Shown here piece by piece: positions 18,040 to 26,903 of a DNA stretch of 64,000 bases (position 1 is the stretch's first letter; each line of letters begins with the position of its first letter). The notes below the pieces were generated by a model, which saw only the letters and a list, made by a program, of their open reading frames with translations, made no database searches and was not told the origin of the DNA. The position numbers and the translations under genes were made by a program. Source of the stretch: Pseudomonas sp. Q2-TVG4-2 (lineage in GTDB: Bacteria; Pseudomonadota; Gammaproteobacteria; Pseudomonadales; Pseudomonadaceae); the NCBI RefSeq assembly GCF_013620795.1, contig NZ_LGLW01000005.1, positions 310,001 to 374,000 of the forward strand. The letters are read 5' to 3'.

Positions 18040-20637
18040 TCAGGACTGATTGAGGAAGTCCTTGGCAAAGCGCTGCAATACGCCGCCGGCATCGTAGATT
18101 GATACTTCTTCGCCAGTGTCGAGGCGGCAAGTCACTGGTACTTCAAGCCGCTCGCCAGTCTTGCGGGTGATCACCAGAGTCAGCGTGGCACGCGGGGTGC
18201 GCTCGCCGATCACGTCAAAGGTTTCACTGCCGTCGATATCCAGGGTCTTGCGGGTGGTACCCGGCTGGAATTCCAGCGGCAGCACGCCCATGCCAACCAG
18301 GTTAGTACGGTGGATGCGCTCGAAGCCCTCGGCCACGATTGCCTCGACACCTGCCAGCCGAACACCCTTGGCGGCCCAGTCGCGGGAGGAGCCCTGCCCA
18401 TAATCCGCGCCGGCGATGATGATCAGCGGTTGCTTGCGCTGCATGTAGGTTTCGATCGCTTCCCACATGCGCATGACTTTGCCTTCCGGCTCGACGCGGG
18501 TCAGCGAGCCCTTTTTCACCTGGCCATCTACCACGGCCATCTCGTTCACCAGCTGCGGATTGGCGAAGGTGGCGCGCTGGGCGGTCAAATGGTCGCCGCG
18601 GTGGGTAGCGTAGGAGTTGAAATCCTCTTCCGGCAGGCCCATTTTCGCCAGATACTCTCCGGCGGCGCTGTTCAGCAAAATCGCATTGGACGGCGATAGG
18701 TGATCGGTAGTGATGTTGTCCGGTAGCACGGCCAGCGGACGCATGCCCTTGAGCGAGCGTTCACCCGCGAGCGCGCCTTCCCAATACGGTGGACGACGAA
18801 TATAAGTCGACATTGGCCGCCAGTCGTACAGCGGGCTTTCGGCCTCGACCACCGTCCCCAGGTCGAACATCGGGATGTAAATCTGCTTGAACTGCTCGGG
18901 TTTCACCGACGCAGCGACGATGCGGTCAATCTCTTCATCGCTCGGCCACAGGTCTTTGAGGGTAACCGGATTACCCGACGGGTCATGGCCAAGCACGTCC
19001 TTTTCGATGTCGAAACGCACGGTACCGGCGATGGCGTAGGCGACTACCAGCGGTGGCGAGGCGAGAAAGGCCTGTTTCGCGTACGGATGAATACGGCCAT
19101 CGAAGTTGCGATTACCCGAGAGCACCGCGGTGGCGTACAGGTCTCGATCGATGATTTCCTGCTGAATCTCTGGGTCCAGCGCTCCGGACATGCCGTTGCA
19201 GGTGGTGCAGGCGTAGGCGACGATGCCAAAGCCTAGCTTTTCCAGTTCGGACAGCAGGCCGGCGTCCTCCAGGTACAGCTTGGCCACCTTCGATCCTGGC
19301 GCGAAGGAGGTTTTCACCCAGGGCTTGCGCAGCAGTCCGAGTTCGTTGGCCTTCTTAGCCAGCAAACCAGCAGCCACGACATTTCGTGGATTGGATGTAT
19401 TGGTGCAACTGGTGATAGCGGCAATGATCACCGCACCATCCGGCATCAACCCCTGTGCTTCTTCAGCGAGCGCCTTGTCCAGGTCCGTGGCGATCCCGCG
19501 CTCATGCAGCGCCGAGGTCGGCAGGCGGCGATGCGGGTTCGAGGGACCGGCCATGGTGCGTTCGACGCTGGACAGATCAAATTCCAGCACCCGCTCGTAT
19601 TCGGCATCAACCAGTGCATCGGCCCAGAGCCCGGTGGTCTTCGCGTACTGCTCGACCAGTGCCACCTGTTCCGGTTCTCGACCGGTCAGTACTAGATAAT
19701 CGATGGTCTGCTGGTCGATGTAGAACATCGCCGCCGTGGCGCCGTACTCGGGGCACATATTGGAGATCGTGGCGCGATCCCCAATGGTCAGGCTGGCCGC
19801 GCCTTCACCGAAGAACTCGACGTACGCACCGACCACCCGCTCCTTGCGAAGAAACTCAGTCAAAGCCAGGACGATGTCAGTACAGGTGATGCCTGGCTGA
19901 TGTTTGCCAGTCAGCTTAACGCCGACGATATCCGGCAGACGCATCATCGAGGCGCGACCGAGCATCACGGTTTCGGCCTCCAGACCGCCGACACCGACGG
20001 CAATCACTCCCAGGGCATCGACGTGCGGGGTGTGGCTGTCGGTCCCTACGCACGTATCAGGAAAGGCGACGCCACCCCGTGCTTGAATCACCGGAGACAT
20101 CTTCTCCAGGTTGATCTGGTGCATGATGCCGTTGCCGGCCGGGATCACATCGACGTTTTTGAATGCGGTCTTGGTCCATTCGATGAAATGGAAGCGATCT
20201 TCGTTGCGGCGCTCTTCGATCGCGCGGTTCTTTTCGAACGCTTCCGGATCGAAGCCGGCGAATTCCACAGCCAACGAATGATCGACGATCAACTGGGTCG
20301 GGACCACTGGATTAACTTTGGACGGATCACCGCCCTGCTCAGCAATCGCATCGCGCAGACCGGCGAGATCAACCAGAGCGGTCTGACCGAGAATGTCGTG
20401 ACAGACCACGCGCGCCGGATACCACGGGAAATCCAGATCGCGCCGGCGTTCGATGATTTGCTTGAGCGAATCAGCTAACACGGCCGGATCGCAGCGGCGC
20501 ACCAGCTGCTCAGCCAGTACACGCGAGGTATAGGGCAGCTTGTCGTAGGAACCCGGCTGGATGGCTTCGACCGCGGCTCGGGTATCGAAGTAGTCCAGCA
20601 GTGTGCCGGGCAACGGTTTGCGGTGTTCTGTATTCAT
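18040..20637 (-). CDS. acnD: 2-methylcitrate dehydratase, Fe/S-dependent (AcnD)
   Basis: Aconitase-family enzyme of 865 residues that dehydrates 2-methylcitrate in the 2-methylcitrate cycle, replacing the iron-free PrpD. The cluster ligands appear as ITSCTNTSNP and ACTTCNG, and the substrate loop as GADYGQGSSRDWAAKG near residue 770. The frame continues upstream to 20808, but MNTEHRKPLPGTLLDYF at 20637 is the expected start. It lies between prpC (73 bases upstream) and prpF, an order characteristic of acnD rather than of acnA. Confidence 0.94.
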   Translation of the reverse strand: MNTEHRKPLPGTLLDYFDTRAAVEAIQPGSYDKLPYTSRVLAEQLVRRCDPAVLADSLKQIIERRRDLDFPWYPARVVCHDILGQTALVDLAGLRDAIAEQGGDPSKVNPVVPTQLIVDHSLAVEFAGFDPEAFEKNRAIEERRNEDRFHFIEWTKTAFKNVDVIPAGNGIMHQINLEKMSPVIQARGGVAFPDTCVGTDSHTPHVDALGVIAVGVGGLEAETVMLGRASMMRLPDIVGVKLTGKHQPGITCTDIVLALTEFLRKERVVGAYVEFFGEGAASLTIGDRATISNMCPEYGATAAMFYIDQQTIDYLVLTGREPEQVALVEQYAKTTGLWADALVDAEYERVLEFDLSSVERTMAGPSNPHRRLPTSALHERGIATDLDKALAEEAQGLMPDGAVIIAAITSCTNTSNPRNVVAAGLLAKKANELGLLRKPWVKTSFAPGSKVAKLYLEDAGLLSELEKLGFGIVAYACTTCNGMSGALDPEIQQEIIDRDLYATAVLSGNRNFDGRIHPYAKQAFLASPPLVVAYAIAGTVRFDIEKDVLGHDPSGNPVTLKDLWPSDEEIDRIVAASVKPEQFKQIYIPMFDLGTVVEAESPLYDWRPMSTYIRRPPYWEGALAGERSLKGMRPLAVLPDNITTDHLSPSNAILLNSAAGEYLAKMGLPEEDFNSYATHRGDHLTAQRATFANPQLVNEMAVVDGQVKKGSLTRVEPEGKVMRMWEAIETYMQRKQPLIIIAGADYGQGSSRDWAAKGVRLAGVEAIVAEGFERIHRTNLVGMGVLPLEFQPGTTRKTLDIDGSETFDVIGERTPRATLTLVITRKTGERLEVPVTCRLDTGEEVSIYDAGGVLQRFAKDFLNQS

Positions 20638-20710
20638 GCCGGAAGACTCGATCCAGTGGATATTCAGAGGCAAGGTCGGGGAAACCGCTGGTGCGGCCTC
20701 CCCCTTTTGA

Positions 20711-21838
20711 TCAGCGTTCAGCGATCGGGACAACCTTGCGCTGTTCCGGGCCAACATATTCGGCACTCGGCCGGATAATACGATTGTTGGCCCGTTGTTC
20801 GATGACATGGGACGCCCAGCCGGTTACCCGCGAACAGACGAAGATCGGCGTAAACAGCTTGGTCGGAATGCCCATGAAGTGGTAGGCGGAAGCGTGGTAG
20901 AAGTCGGCGTTCGGGAAGAGCTTTTTCTGCGCCCACATGGTTTCGTCGACCGCGACCGAAACCGGGAACAGAACGGTATCACCGACTTCCTCGGCCAGTT
21001 TCTTGGCCCAGACCTTGATGACTTCGTTACGCGGATCGGATTCTTTATAGATCGCGTGGCCGAAGCCCATGATTTTGTCCTTGCGCTCGAGCATGCCGAG
21101 GATGCCCTGTACCGCATCGTCCGGCGACTTCCACTGCTCGATCATGTCCATCGCCGCTTCGTTGGCACCGCCATGAAGCGGGCCACGCAATGAGCCGATG
21201 GCACCGGTTACACAAGAGTACATATCCGACAGGGTCGAGGCGCAGACGCGTGCAGTAAAGGTCGATGCGTTGAATTCGTGCTCGGCGTAAAGGATCAAGG
21301 AAACGTTCATCACCTTGACGTGCAGTTCGCTCGGTTTCTTGCCATGCAGCAACGCCAGGAAATGCCCGCCCAGAGTGTCTTCGTCGCTGGTGCACTCGAT
21401 TTGCGTCTGCTGGTGCGTAAAGCGGTACCAGTAACACATGATTGCCGGAAACGCGGCCATCAAGCGCTCAGCCACATCGCGCTGCTGCTCGAACGAAAGC
21501 TCCGGCTCCAGCGTACCCAGCACAGACGCACCGGTACGCATCACATCCATCGGATGCGCATCGGCCGGAATCCGCTCCAGCACTTCCTTCAGCGCAGCCG
21601 GAAGGTCGCGCATAGTTTTCAGCCGTGCCTTGTAGTCAGCCAGTTGCTGTGCAGTGGGCAACTCACCGTAGAAGAGCAGGTAGGCGACCTCCTCGAATTC
21701 GGATTGCGCCGCCAGATCTCTGACATCGTAACCACGGTAAGTCAGGCCCGCACCAGTCTTGCCGACGGTGCACAGCGCGGTCTGCCCGGCAACTTGGCCA
21801 CGCAGGCCAGCGCCACCCAATACTTTAGCTTCGGCCAT
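20711..21838 (-). CDS. prpC: 2-methylcitrate synthase
   Basis: Citrate-synthase-family enzyme of 375 residues condensing propionyl-CoA with oxaloacetate. Active-site motifs are present: HGGANEAAM with the first His, and GFGHAIYKESDPRN with the second, plus an Asp-bearing segment further on. At 375 residues it is shorter than typical citrate synthase (about 430), as expected for PrpC. A strong ribosome site (AAGGAGAG) precedes the ATG. It sits 80 bases after prpB in the prp operon. Confidence 0.95.
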   Translation of the reverse strand: MAEAKVLGGAGLRGQVAGQTALCTVGKTGAGLTYRGYDVRDLAAQSEFEEVAYLLFYGELPTAQQLADYKARLKTMRDLPAALKEVLERIPADAHPMDVMRTGASVLGTLEPELSFEQQRDVAERLMAAFPAIMCYWYRFTHQQTQIECTSDEDTLGGHFLALLHGKKPSELHVKVMNVSLILYAEHEFNASTFTARVCASTLSDMYSCVTGAIGSLRGPLHGGANEAAMDMIEQWKSPDDAVQGILGMLERKDKIMGFGHAIYKESDPRNEVIKVWAKKLAEEVGDTVLFPVSVAVDETMWAQKKLFPNADFYHASAYHFMGIPTKLFTPIFVCSRVTGWASHVIEQRANNRIIRPSAEYVGPEQRKVVPIAER

Positions 21839-21918
21839 TGCTCTCTCCTTATTGGATTTGTTCTGGATACTGCAAATTATTCTTCGATCGGTCGGAACGT
21901 CAGGCGTCCCACTTCGTT

Positions 21919-22806
21919 TCAGCTTTTCTTCTGGGCGAACAGCGCATCGAGGCTTTGCTCGAAGGCGTGGTAGTTAATGCGCTCATACAGTTCCATGCGC
22001 GTCTGCATGGTATCGACCACATTCTGCTGCGTGCCGTCGCGACGAATCGCGGTGTAGACATTTTCCGCAGCCTTGTTCATCGCACGGAACGCCGACAGCG
22101 GGTACAGCACCAATGAAACATCCGCGCCAGCCAGCTCTTCAGTGGTATACAACGGCGTCGAACCGAACTCGGTGATGTTGGCCAGGATCGGCGCGCCGAC
22201 TTTTTCGGCAAACAGCTTGTACATCGACAGCTCGGTGATCGCCTCGGGGAATACCATATCGGCTCCCGCTTCGACGCAGGCCTGCGCCCGCTCCAGCGCG
22301 GATTCCAGCCCTTCCACCGCCAGCGCATCGGTACGCGCCATGATGACGAAGCTGTCATCAGTACGGGCGTCGACCGCTGCCTTGATCCGGTCGACCATTT
22401 CCTGCTGCGAGACGATTTCCTTGTTCGGACGATGACCGCAACGCTTGGCGCCCACCTGATCTTCGATATGAATCGCTGCGGCGCCGAACTTGATCATCGA
22501 TCTGACAGTGCGCGCCACATTGAAGGCCGAGGATCCAAAGCCGGTATCGACATCCACTAACAGCGGCAGATCGCAGACATCAGTGATGCGCCGCACGTCT
22601 GTCAGCACATCATCCAGACCGCTTATGCCGAGGTCCGGCAAGCCGAGCGAACCGGCCGCAACGCCGCCGCCCGACAGATAGATCGCCTTGAAACCGGCAC
22701 GCTTGGCCAGCAATGCGTGGTTGGCGTTGATCGCGCCAACCACCTGCAGTGGATGTTCACTGGCCACCGCATCACGAAAACGCTGGCCGGGAGTGGGAAG
22801 TGTCAT
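21919..22806 (-). CDS. prpB: 2-methylisocitrate lyase
   Basis: Isocitrate-lyase-family enzyme of 295 residues that cleaves 2-methylisocitrate to pyruvate and succinate. The catalytic loop KRCGH is intact, as are the Mg-binding DVDTGFG segment and the LSGGGVAAG start of the barrel. The ATG overlaps the stop of the regulator gene as ATGA, so translation is coupled. Pyruvate produced here is the substrate for PpsA encoded a few kilobases away. Confidence 0.96.
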   Translation of the reverse strand: MTLPTPGQRFRDAVASEHPLQVVGAINANHALLAKRAGFKAIYLSGGGVAAGSLGLPDLGISGLDDVLTDVRRITDVCDLPLLVDVDTGFGSSAFNVARTVRSMIKFGAAAIHIEDQVGAKRCGHRPNKEIVSQQEMVDRIKAAVDARTDDSFVIMARTDALAVEGLESALERAQACVEAGADMVFPEAITELSMYKLFAEKVGAPILANITEFGSTPLYTTEELAGADVSLVLYPLSAFRAMNKAAENVYTAIRRDGTQQNVVDTMQTRMELYERINYHAFEQSLDALFAQKKS

Positions 22807-23525
22807 GCCTCACCTCTTGGTTGTGGTGTCTGTTCCTGAGCGGTTTGATAGTGCCGCTCGATATTGCGCTTGGATGCGCCGATATGCCGACGCATCAACA
22901 ATTCGGCCAGCTCCCCGTCACGGTCGGCAATGGCGTCGAGAATCCGATGATGCTCAGCGAAAGCCTGGTGCGGACGGTTCGGCGTTGCGGAGAACTGGAT
23001 GCGGTACATCCGCACCAGCTGATACAACTCGCCACACAGCATCTGACTCAGCGTGCGATTACCGCTGCCCTGAATGATCCGGTAGTGGAAATCGAAGTCT
23101 CCCTCCTGCTGGTAGTACCCAACGCCGGCCTTGAACGCCTCGTCTCGCTCATGGGTGTCTAATACGCGACGCAACTCGTCGATTTCGGTCTCACTCATGC
23201 GCTCGGCAGCGAGCCGGCAGGCCATGCCTTCCAGTGATTCGCGAATTTCATAGAGCTCGATCAACTCCGCATGGCTGAGCGACACCACACGAGCACCCAC
23301 ATGCGGTACGCGAACCAGCAGCTTCTGCCCTTCGAGGCGATGTATTGCCTCGCGCAGCGGGCCGCGGCTTATGCCGTAAGTACGCGCAAGCTCGGGCTCG
23401 GAGATCTTGCTGCCGGGGGCGATATCACCTTTCACGATCGCCGCCTGGATCAGCCGAAAGACATGCTCGGAGAGGGTTCCGCTGTCGAGCTGATCAGGAC
23501 GGGGGGCTTCCAGGGTATCGAGCAT
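22803..23525 (-). CDS. GntR-family regulator of the prp operon (FadR/FCD type)
   Basis: DNA-binding regulator of 240 residues. An N-terminal winged helix ([25 protein letters not shown]) is followed by an all-helical FCD effector domain with candidate metal or ligand residues in DFHYRII and HHRILDAI. The frame is open to 23570, but the ATG at 23525 has AAAGGTG nine bases upstream and begins MLDTLEAP. It is the first gene of the prp operon and overlaps prpB by four bases, so it probably controls and is part of that operon, sensing 2-methylcitrate or a related acid. A palindrome at 23597-23609 is a candidate operator. Confidence 0.9.
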   Translation of the reverse strand: MLDTLEAPRPDQLDSGTLSEHVFRLIQAAIVKGDIAPGSKISEPELARTYGISRGPLREAIHRLEGQKLLVRVPHVGARVVSLSHAELIELYEIRESLEGMACRLAAERMSETEIDELRRVLDTHERDEAFKAGVGYYQQEGDFDFHYRIIQGSGNRTLSQMLCGELYQLVRMYRIQFSATPNRPHQAFAEHHRILDAIADRDGELAELLMRRHIGASKRNIERHYQTAQEQTPQPRGEA

Positions 23526-23596
23526 GATTGTTGACACCTTTACTGACATTGGGCAGAAGTTAAGCCTCAAGCACCCAAAAGGTCAATGATACAAAA

Positions 23597-23611
23597 GTAG
23601 ATTGTCTACAC
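23597..23611. promoter_or_regulatory. Candidate operator for the GntR regulator
   Basis: GTAGA (23597-23601), TTG, TCTAC (23605-23609) is a perfect 5-bp palindrome, and the offset TTGTCTACAC resembles the TTGTnnACAA-like sites of FCD-type GntR proteins. It lies about 72 bases upstream of the regulator start, in the prp/protease divergent region, well placed for autoregulation. Confidence 0.4.
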
Positions 23612-23801
23612 TTCTCCAGTTATCCCCCATTAAGCGAGGCGCTCCCTAGTCGCGAGCCAACCATACAAGCCTAGTCGCGCGCGCGGAGGGCCATGCTAGA
23701 ATGCGCCACCATATACCGCGGCCGGCGTTCGCCTCGCCACGCACTCATTTCCATGGGCGGTCGTTCTGCCCATGCTCCTCGACTCGACTAATTCTGGATC
23801 T

Positions 23802-24338
23802 ATGAGCGCCAAATCTCGTCTCCTGCTGCTCTGTGCCCTAGTCTCTCCGCTCCCCGTCCAGGCTGATGAAAAAACCATCTACGGCCTGAATGAACATGTT
23901 GCACTGCCCGAGTTCGGCCTCGAAGTGCCCGCCAAACTCGACACCGGCGCGCAAACCGCGTCACTCAGTGCGCGCGACATCGAGCGATTCAAGCGCAACG
24001 GGAAGCCTTGGGTCCGCTTCTATCTCGCTATTGACGAGGCCCACCACCGCCCGATCGAGCTGCCCTTGCAGCGCATCAGCAAGATCAAGCGCCGGGCCGG
24101 AGACTTTGATCCGGAGGAAGAAAAGACGTACACACCGCGCCCCGTCGTAGAGCTCGATTTGTGTATGGGCAAGGCTAAACGCAGCATTGAAGTGAACCTC
24201 ACGGACCGAAGTGCATTCCAATACCCACTTTTAATAGGTTCCGATGCGCTTACTCGCTTCGAAGCCCTGGTCGACCCAAGTCTTAAGTACGCCGCTGGCA
24301 AGCCCGGCTGCATCATCGAATCCGACGCTGACGAGTAA
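23802..24338 (+). CDS. Secreted retropepsin-like protease (RimK-associated, RloA type)
   Basis: Protein of 178 residues with a signal peptide (SRLLLLCALVSPLPVQA) and a single retropepsin-like domain. The aspartic protease motif reads KLDTGAQTASL, followed by strand and loop sequence typical of the putative ATP-dependent zinc protease family, and the second conserved block YPLLIGSDALTRF. Export places it in the periplasm. The upstream ATG at 23772 would put ten residues before the signal, so 23802 is preferred. It is the first of three genes whose stops and starts are four bases apart or less; the family nearly always travels with an ATP-grasp ligase. The substrate is unknown. Confidence 0.85.
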   Translation: MSAKSRLLLLCALVSPLPVQADEKTIYGLNEHVALPEFGLEVPAKLDTGAQTASLSARDIERFKRNGKPWVRFYLAIDEAHHRPIELPLQRISKIKRRAGDFDPEEEKTYTPRPVVELDLCMGKAKRSIEVNLTDRSAFQYPLLIGSDALTRFEALVDPSLKYAAGKPGCIIESDADE

Positions 24339-24342
24339 TTCC

Positions 24343-25869
24343 ATGCGCGCCCTTACCCTGCATCTAAAAATTCTGATCCTTCTGCTCGTCACACTGGGCA
24401 TTGCGATCACCGCGTACCAGATCTTCATTCTCGGCATTCCGATCACCGAAGATGAAACCGATGATCTGTGGAACATCGATGCCAAGGTGGAATTTCAGGC
24501 CAATCCGCGCGAGCCGGTGAAGCTGCAGATGTATGTGCCGCCTCTGAATCAGAAATTTGTCAGCCTTAACGAAAGCTTCATATCCAACAACTACGGCGTG
24601 AGCATCAACCGTGCCGATGGCAACCGTCGGGTCACTTGGTCCGCGCGGCGCGTCAACGGCAATCAGACCCTGTACTACCGCCTGGTACTGACCCGTCGCT
24701 ATAGCGGCGAACAAACCAAGGCTACCGGCCCGATATTCCGCGACAGCATTCCGGTCGAAGGCGCAGAGAAGATTGCCGCCGAAGCACTGCTCTCGCCGAT
24801 CCGCCAACACTCGGCGGATGTCGAGACCTTCATCAGTGAGGCCATCAAGCGTGTCAACAATGTCGAAGACGACAACGTCAAACTGTTGCTCGGTGGTGAC
24901 TCTGCGACCGCCAACAAGGCGCGCGTAATCGAGCTGCTGCTCTCCATCGCCCACGTCCCGATGGAGCGCGTCCACACCATACGGCTATTGGCCGACATGG
25001 CGCAGACACCGGAGCTGTGGTTGCGCAGCTTCAACGGTGACAAGTGGTTGTACTTCAACCCCGAAACCGGCGAGCAGGGCCTGCCGAAAGACCGTCTGGT
25101 CTGGTGGACCGGCGACGAGCCGCTCCTGACACTTGAAGGTGGGCGCAATCCGCAGGTGACGTTCACGCTCAACAGCAGCGAGATGAATGCCATCCGCCTG
25201 GCGAAACTGACCGACGAGAACACTGACGCCGACTTCCTCGAATATTCTTTGTACGGCCTGCCGCTGCAAACTCAGCAGACCTACCAGATCATGATCATGA
25301 TCCCGATCGGCGTGCTGGTGATCCTGATTCTGCGCAACCTAGGTGGGCTGCAGACGCTAGGCACCTTCACCCCCGTGCTGATTGCACTGGCCTTCCGAGA
25401 AACCCAGATCGGTTTCGGCATCATTCTGTTCACGGTCATTACGGCGCTCGGCTTATCCCTGCGTTCGTATCTGGAGCATCTCAAGCTGCAGATGCTGCCG
25501 CGCCTTTCAGTCGTGCTCACGTTCGTTGTAGTGCTGATTGCGGTGATCAGTCTGTTCAGCCACAAGCTCGGGCTTGAGCGCGGGCTGTCCGTGTCGCTGT
25601 TCCCGATGGTGATTCTGACCATGACCATCGAACGCTTGTCCATCACCTGGGAAGAGCGCGGCGGCGGCCATGCTTTCAAGGTGGCGGTCGGCACGCTGAT
25701 CGCAGCGAGCCTGTCGTTCCTGTTGATGAACATCCCGGAGCTGACCTATTTCATCTTCACCTTCCCAGCGGTGCTACTGATCATGGTGGGCTTCATGCTG
25801 GCGATGGGTCGCTACCGCGGCTACCGCCTGACCGAGCTGTTCCGTTTCAAAGCCTTTCTGAAGGATTGA
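24343..25869 (+). CDS. Inactive-transglutaminase / 7TM membrane protein (RloB type)
   Basis: Inner membrane protein of 508 residues. One N-terminal membrane helix (LKILILLLVTLGIAITAYQIF) is followed by a periplasmic part of about 300 residues resembling a transglutaminase fold, with VIELLLSIAHVPMERVHTI and NGDKWLYFNPETGEQG where the active Cys, His and Asp would be; the Cys is absent, so the domain is taken as inactive. The C-terminal third has seven hydrophobic helices from about residue 345 on. The start at 24343 (MRALTLHLKIL) is used rather than the longer overlapping frame. It is the central gene of the protease, transglutaminase/7TM, ATP-grasp module and may bind a peptide for it. Confidence 0.85.
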   Translation: MRALTLHLKILILLLVTLGIAITAYQIFILGIPITEDETDDLWNIDAKVEFQANPREPVKLQMYVPPLNQKFVSLNESFISNNYGVSINRADGNRRVTWSARRVNGNQTLYYRLVLTRRYSGEQTKATGPIFRDSIPVEGAEKIAAEALLSPIRQHSADVETFISEAIKRVNNVEDDNVKLLLGGDSATANKARVIELLLSIAHVPMERVHTIRLLADMAQTPELWLRSFNGDKWLYFNPETGEQGLPKDRLVWWTGDEPLLTLEGGRNPQVTFTLNSSEMNAIRLAKLTDENTDADFLEYSLYGLPLQTQQTYQIMIMIPIGVLVILILRNLGGLQTLGTFTPVLIALAFRETQIGFGIILFTVITALGLSLRSYLEHLKLQMLPRLSVVLTFVVVLIAVISLFSHKLGLERGLSVSLFPMVILTMTIERLSITWEERGGGHAFKVAVGTLIAASLSFLLMNIPELTYFIFTFPAVLLIMVGFMLAMGRYRGYRLTELFRFKAFLKD

Positions 25870-25872
25870 GCC

Positions 25873-26856
25873 ATGTTCGGTCTAATCAAGACATGGAAGG
25901 CCCTGGAAGCCAAGGGCATCATGGGTATCAACCGCCGCAACGCGGACTATGTACTCAAATACAACAAGCGCAACCTGTACCCGATCGTTGATGACAAGAT
26001 CATCACCAAGCTGCGCGCCATTGAAGCCGGGATCGATGTCCCGGAGATGTACGGCGTCATCGAGACCGAACGGGATATCGAAAAGCTATCGGAGATCGTC
26101 AAGGATCACGTTGATTTCGTGGTTAAGCCAGCTCAGGGCGCGGGCGGCGATGGCATTTTGGTCATCGCTGATCGTTTCGAGGGCCGCTACCGGACCGTGT
26201 CCGGAAAGATCATCACGCACGACGAGATCGAGCATCAGATCTCGAACATCCTCACCGGGCTCTACTCGCTCGGTGGTCACCGCGATCGTGCACTGATTGA
26301 ATACCGCGTCACGCCGGACCCGATCTTCAAGAGCATCAGTTACGAAGGCGTCCCGGACATCCGTATCATCGTCCTCATGGGCTACCCGGTAATGGCGATG
26401 CTGCGGCTGCCAACACGGCAGTCCGGCGGCAAGGCCAACCTCCATCAAGGCGCGATCGGCGTCGGCGTGGATCTCGCGACGGGCATCACGCTGCGCGGCA
26501 CCTGGCTGAACAACAAGATATCCAAACACCCGGACACCACCAACGCAGTGGATGGTGTGCAGCTGCCGAACTGGGACGGATTCATGAAGCTCGCCGCTGG
26601 CTGCTATGAGCTTTGCGGGCTGGGCTATATCGGCGTCGATATGGTGCTGGACCAGGATAAGGGACCGCTGATTCTCGAGCTCAATGCACGCCCCGGTCTC
26701 AACATCCAGATCGCCAATGACTGCGGCCTGACCCACCGCGCACACGCCGTGGAGAACCGGATCGAGGAACTTAAGAAAAAGGGTATCCAGGAGACGGCTG
26801 AAGAGCGGGTGCGATTCGCCCAGGAGCTTTTCGGCCATATACCGACCCACGCGTGA
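25873..26856 (+). CDS. Alpha-L-glutamate ligase-like ATP-grasp protein (RimK-related, RloC type)
   Basis: Cytoplasmic ATP-grasp ligase of 327 residues. The nucleotide-binding lysine and glycine loop read VVKPAQGAGGDGILVI (near residue 82), and the metal-binding end is ILELNARPGLNIQIAN (near 275), so the catalytic site looks complete. Relatives of RimK add amino acids to peptide or protein termini. The ATG is three bases after the preceding stop. In this arrangement the ligase would act inside the cell while its two partners lie in or across the membrane. Substrate and product are unknown; links to osmotic stress or peptide tagging in other Pseudomonas are suggestions only. Confidence 0.87.
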   Translation: MFGLIKTWKALEAKGIMGINRRNADYVLKYNKRNLYPIVDDKIITKLRAIEAGIDVPEMYGVIETERDIEKLSEIVKDHVDFVVKPAQGAGGDGILVIADRFEGRYRTVSGKIITHDEIEHQISNILTGLYSLGGHRDRALIEYRVTPDPIFKSISYEGVPDIRIIVLMGYPVMAMLRLPTRQSGGKANLHQGAIGVGVDLATGITLRGTWLNNKISKHPDTTNAVDGVQLPNWDGFMKLAAGCYELCGLGYIGVDMVLDQDKGPLILELNARPGLNIQIANDCGLTHRAHAVENRIEELKKKGIQETAEERVRFAQELFGHIPTHA

Positions 26857-26903
26857 CCCAAGGCCCGGCCGAACAGCTGGGCCAGTCTTGGACCTATCGT
26901 CGA

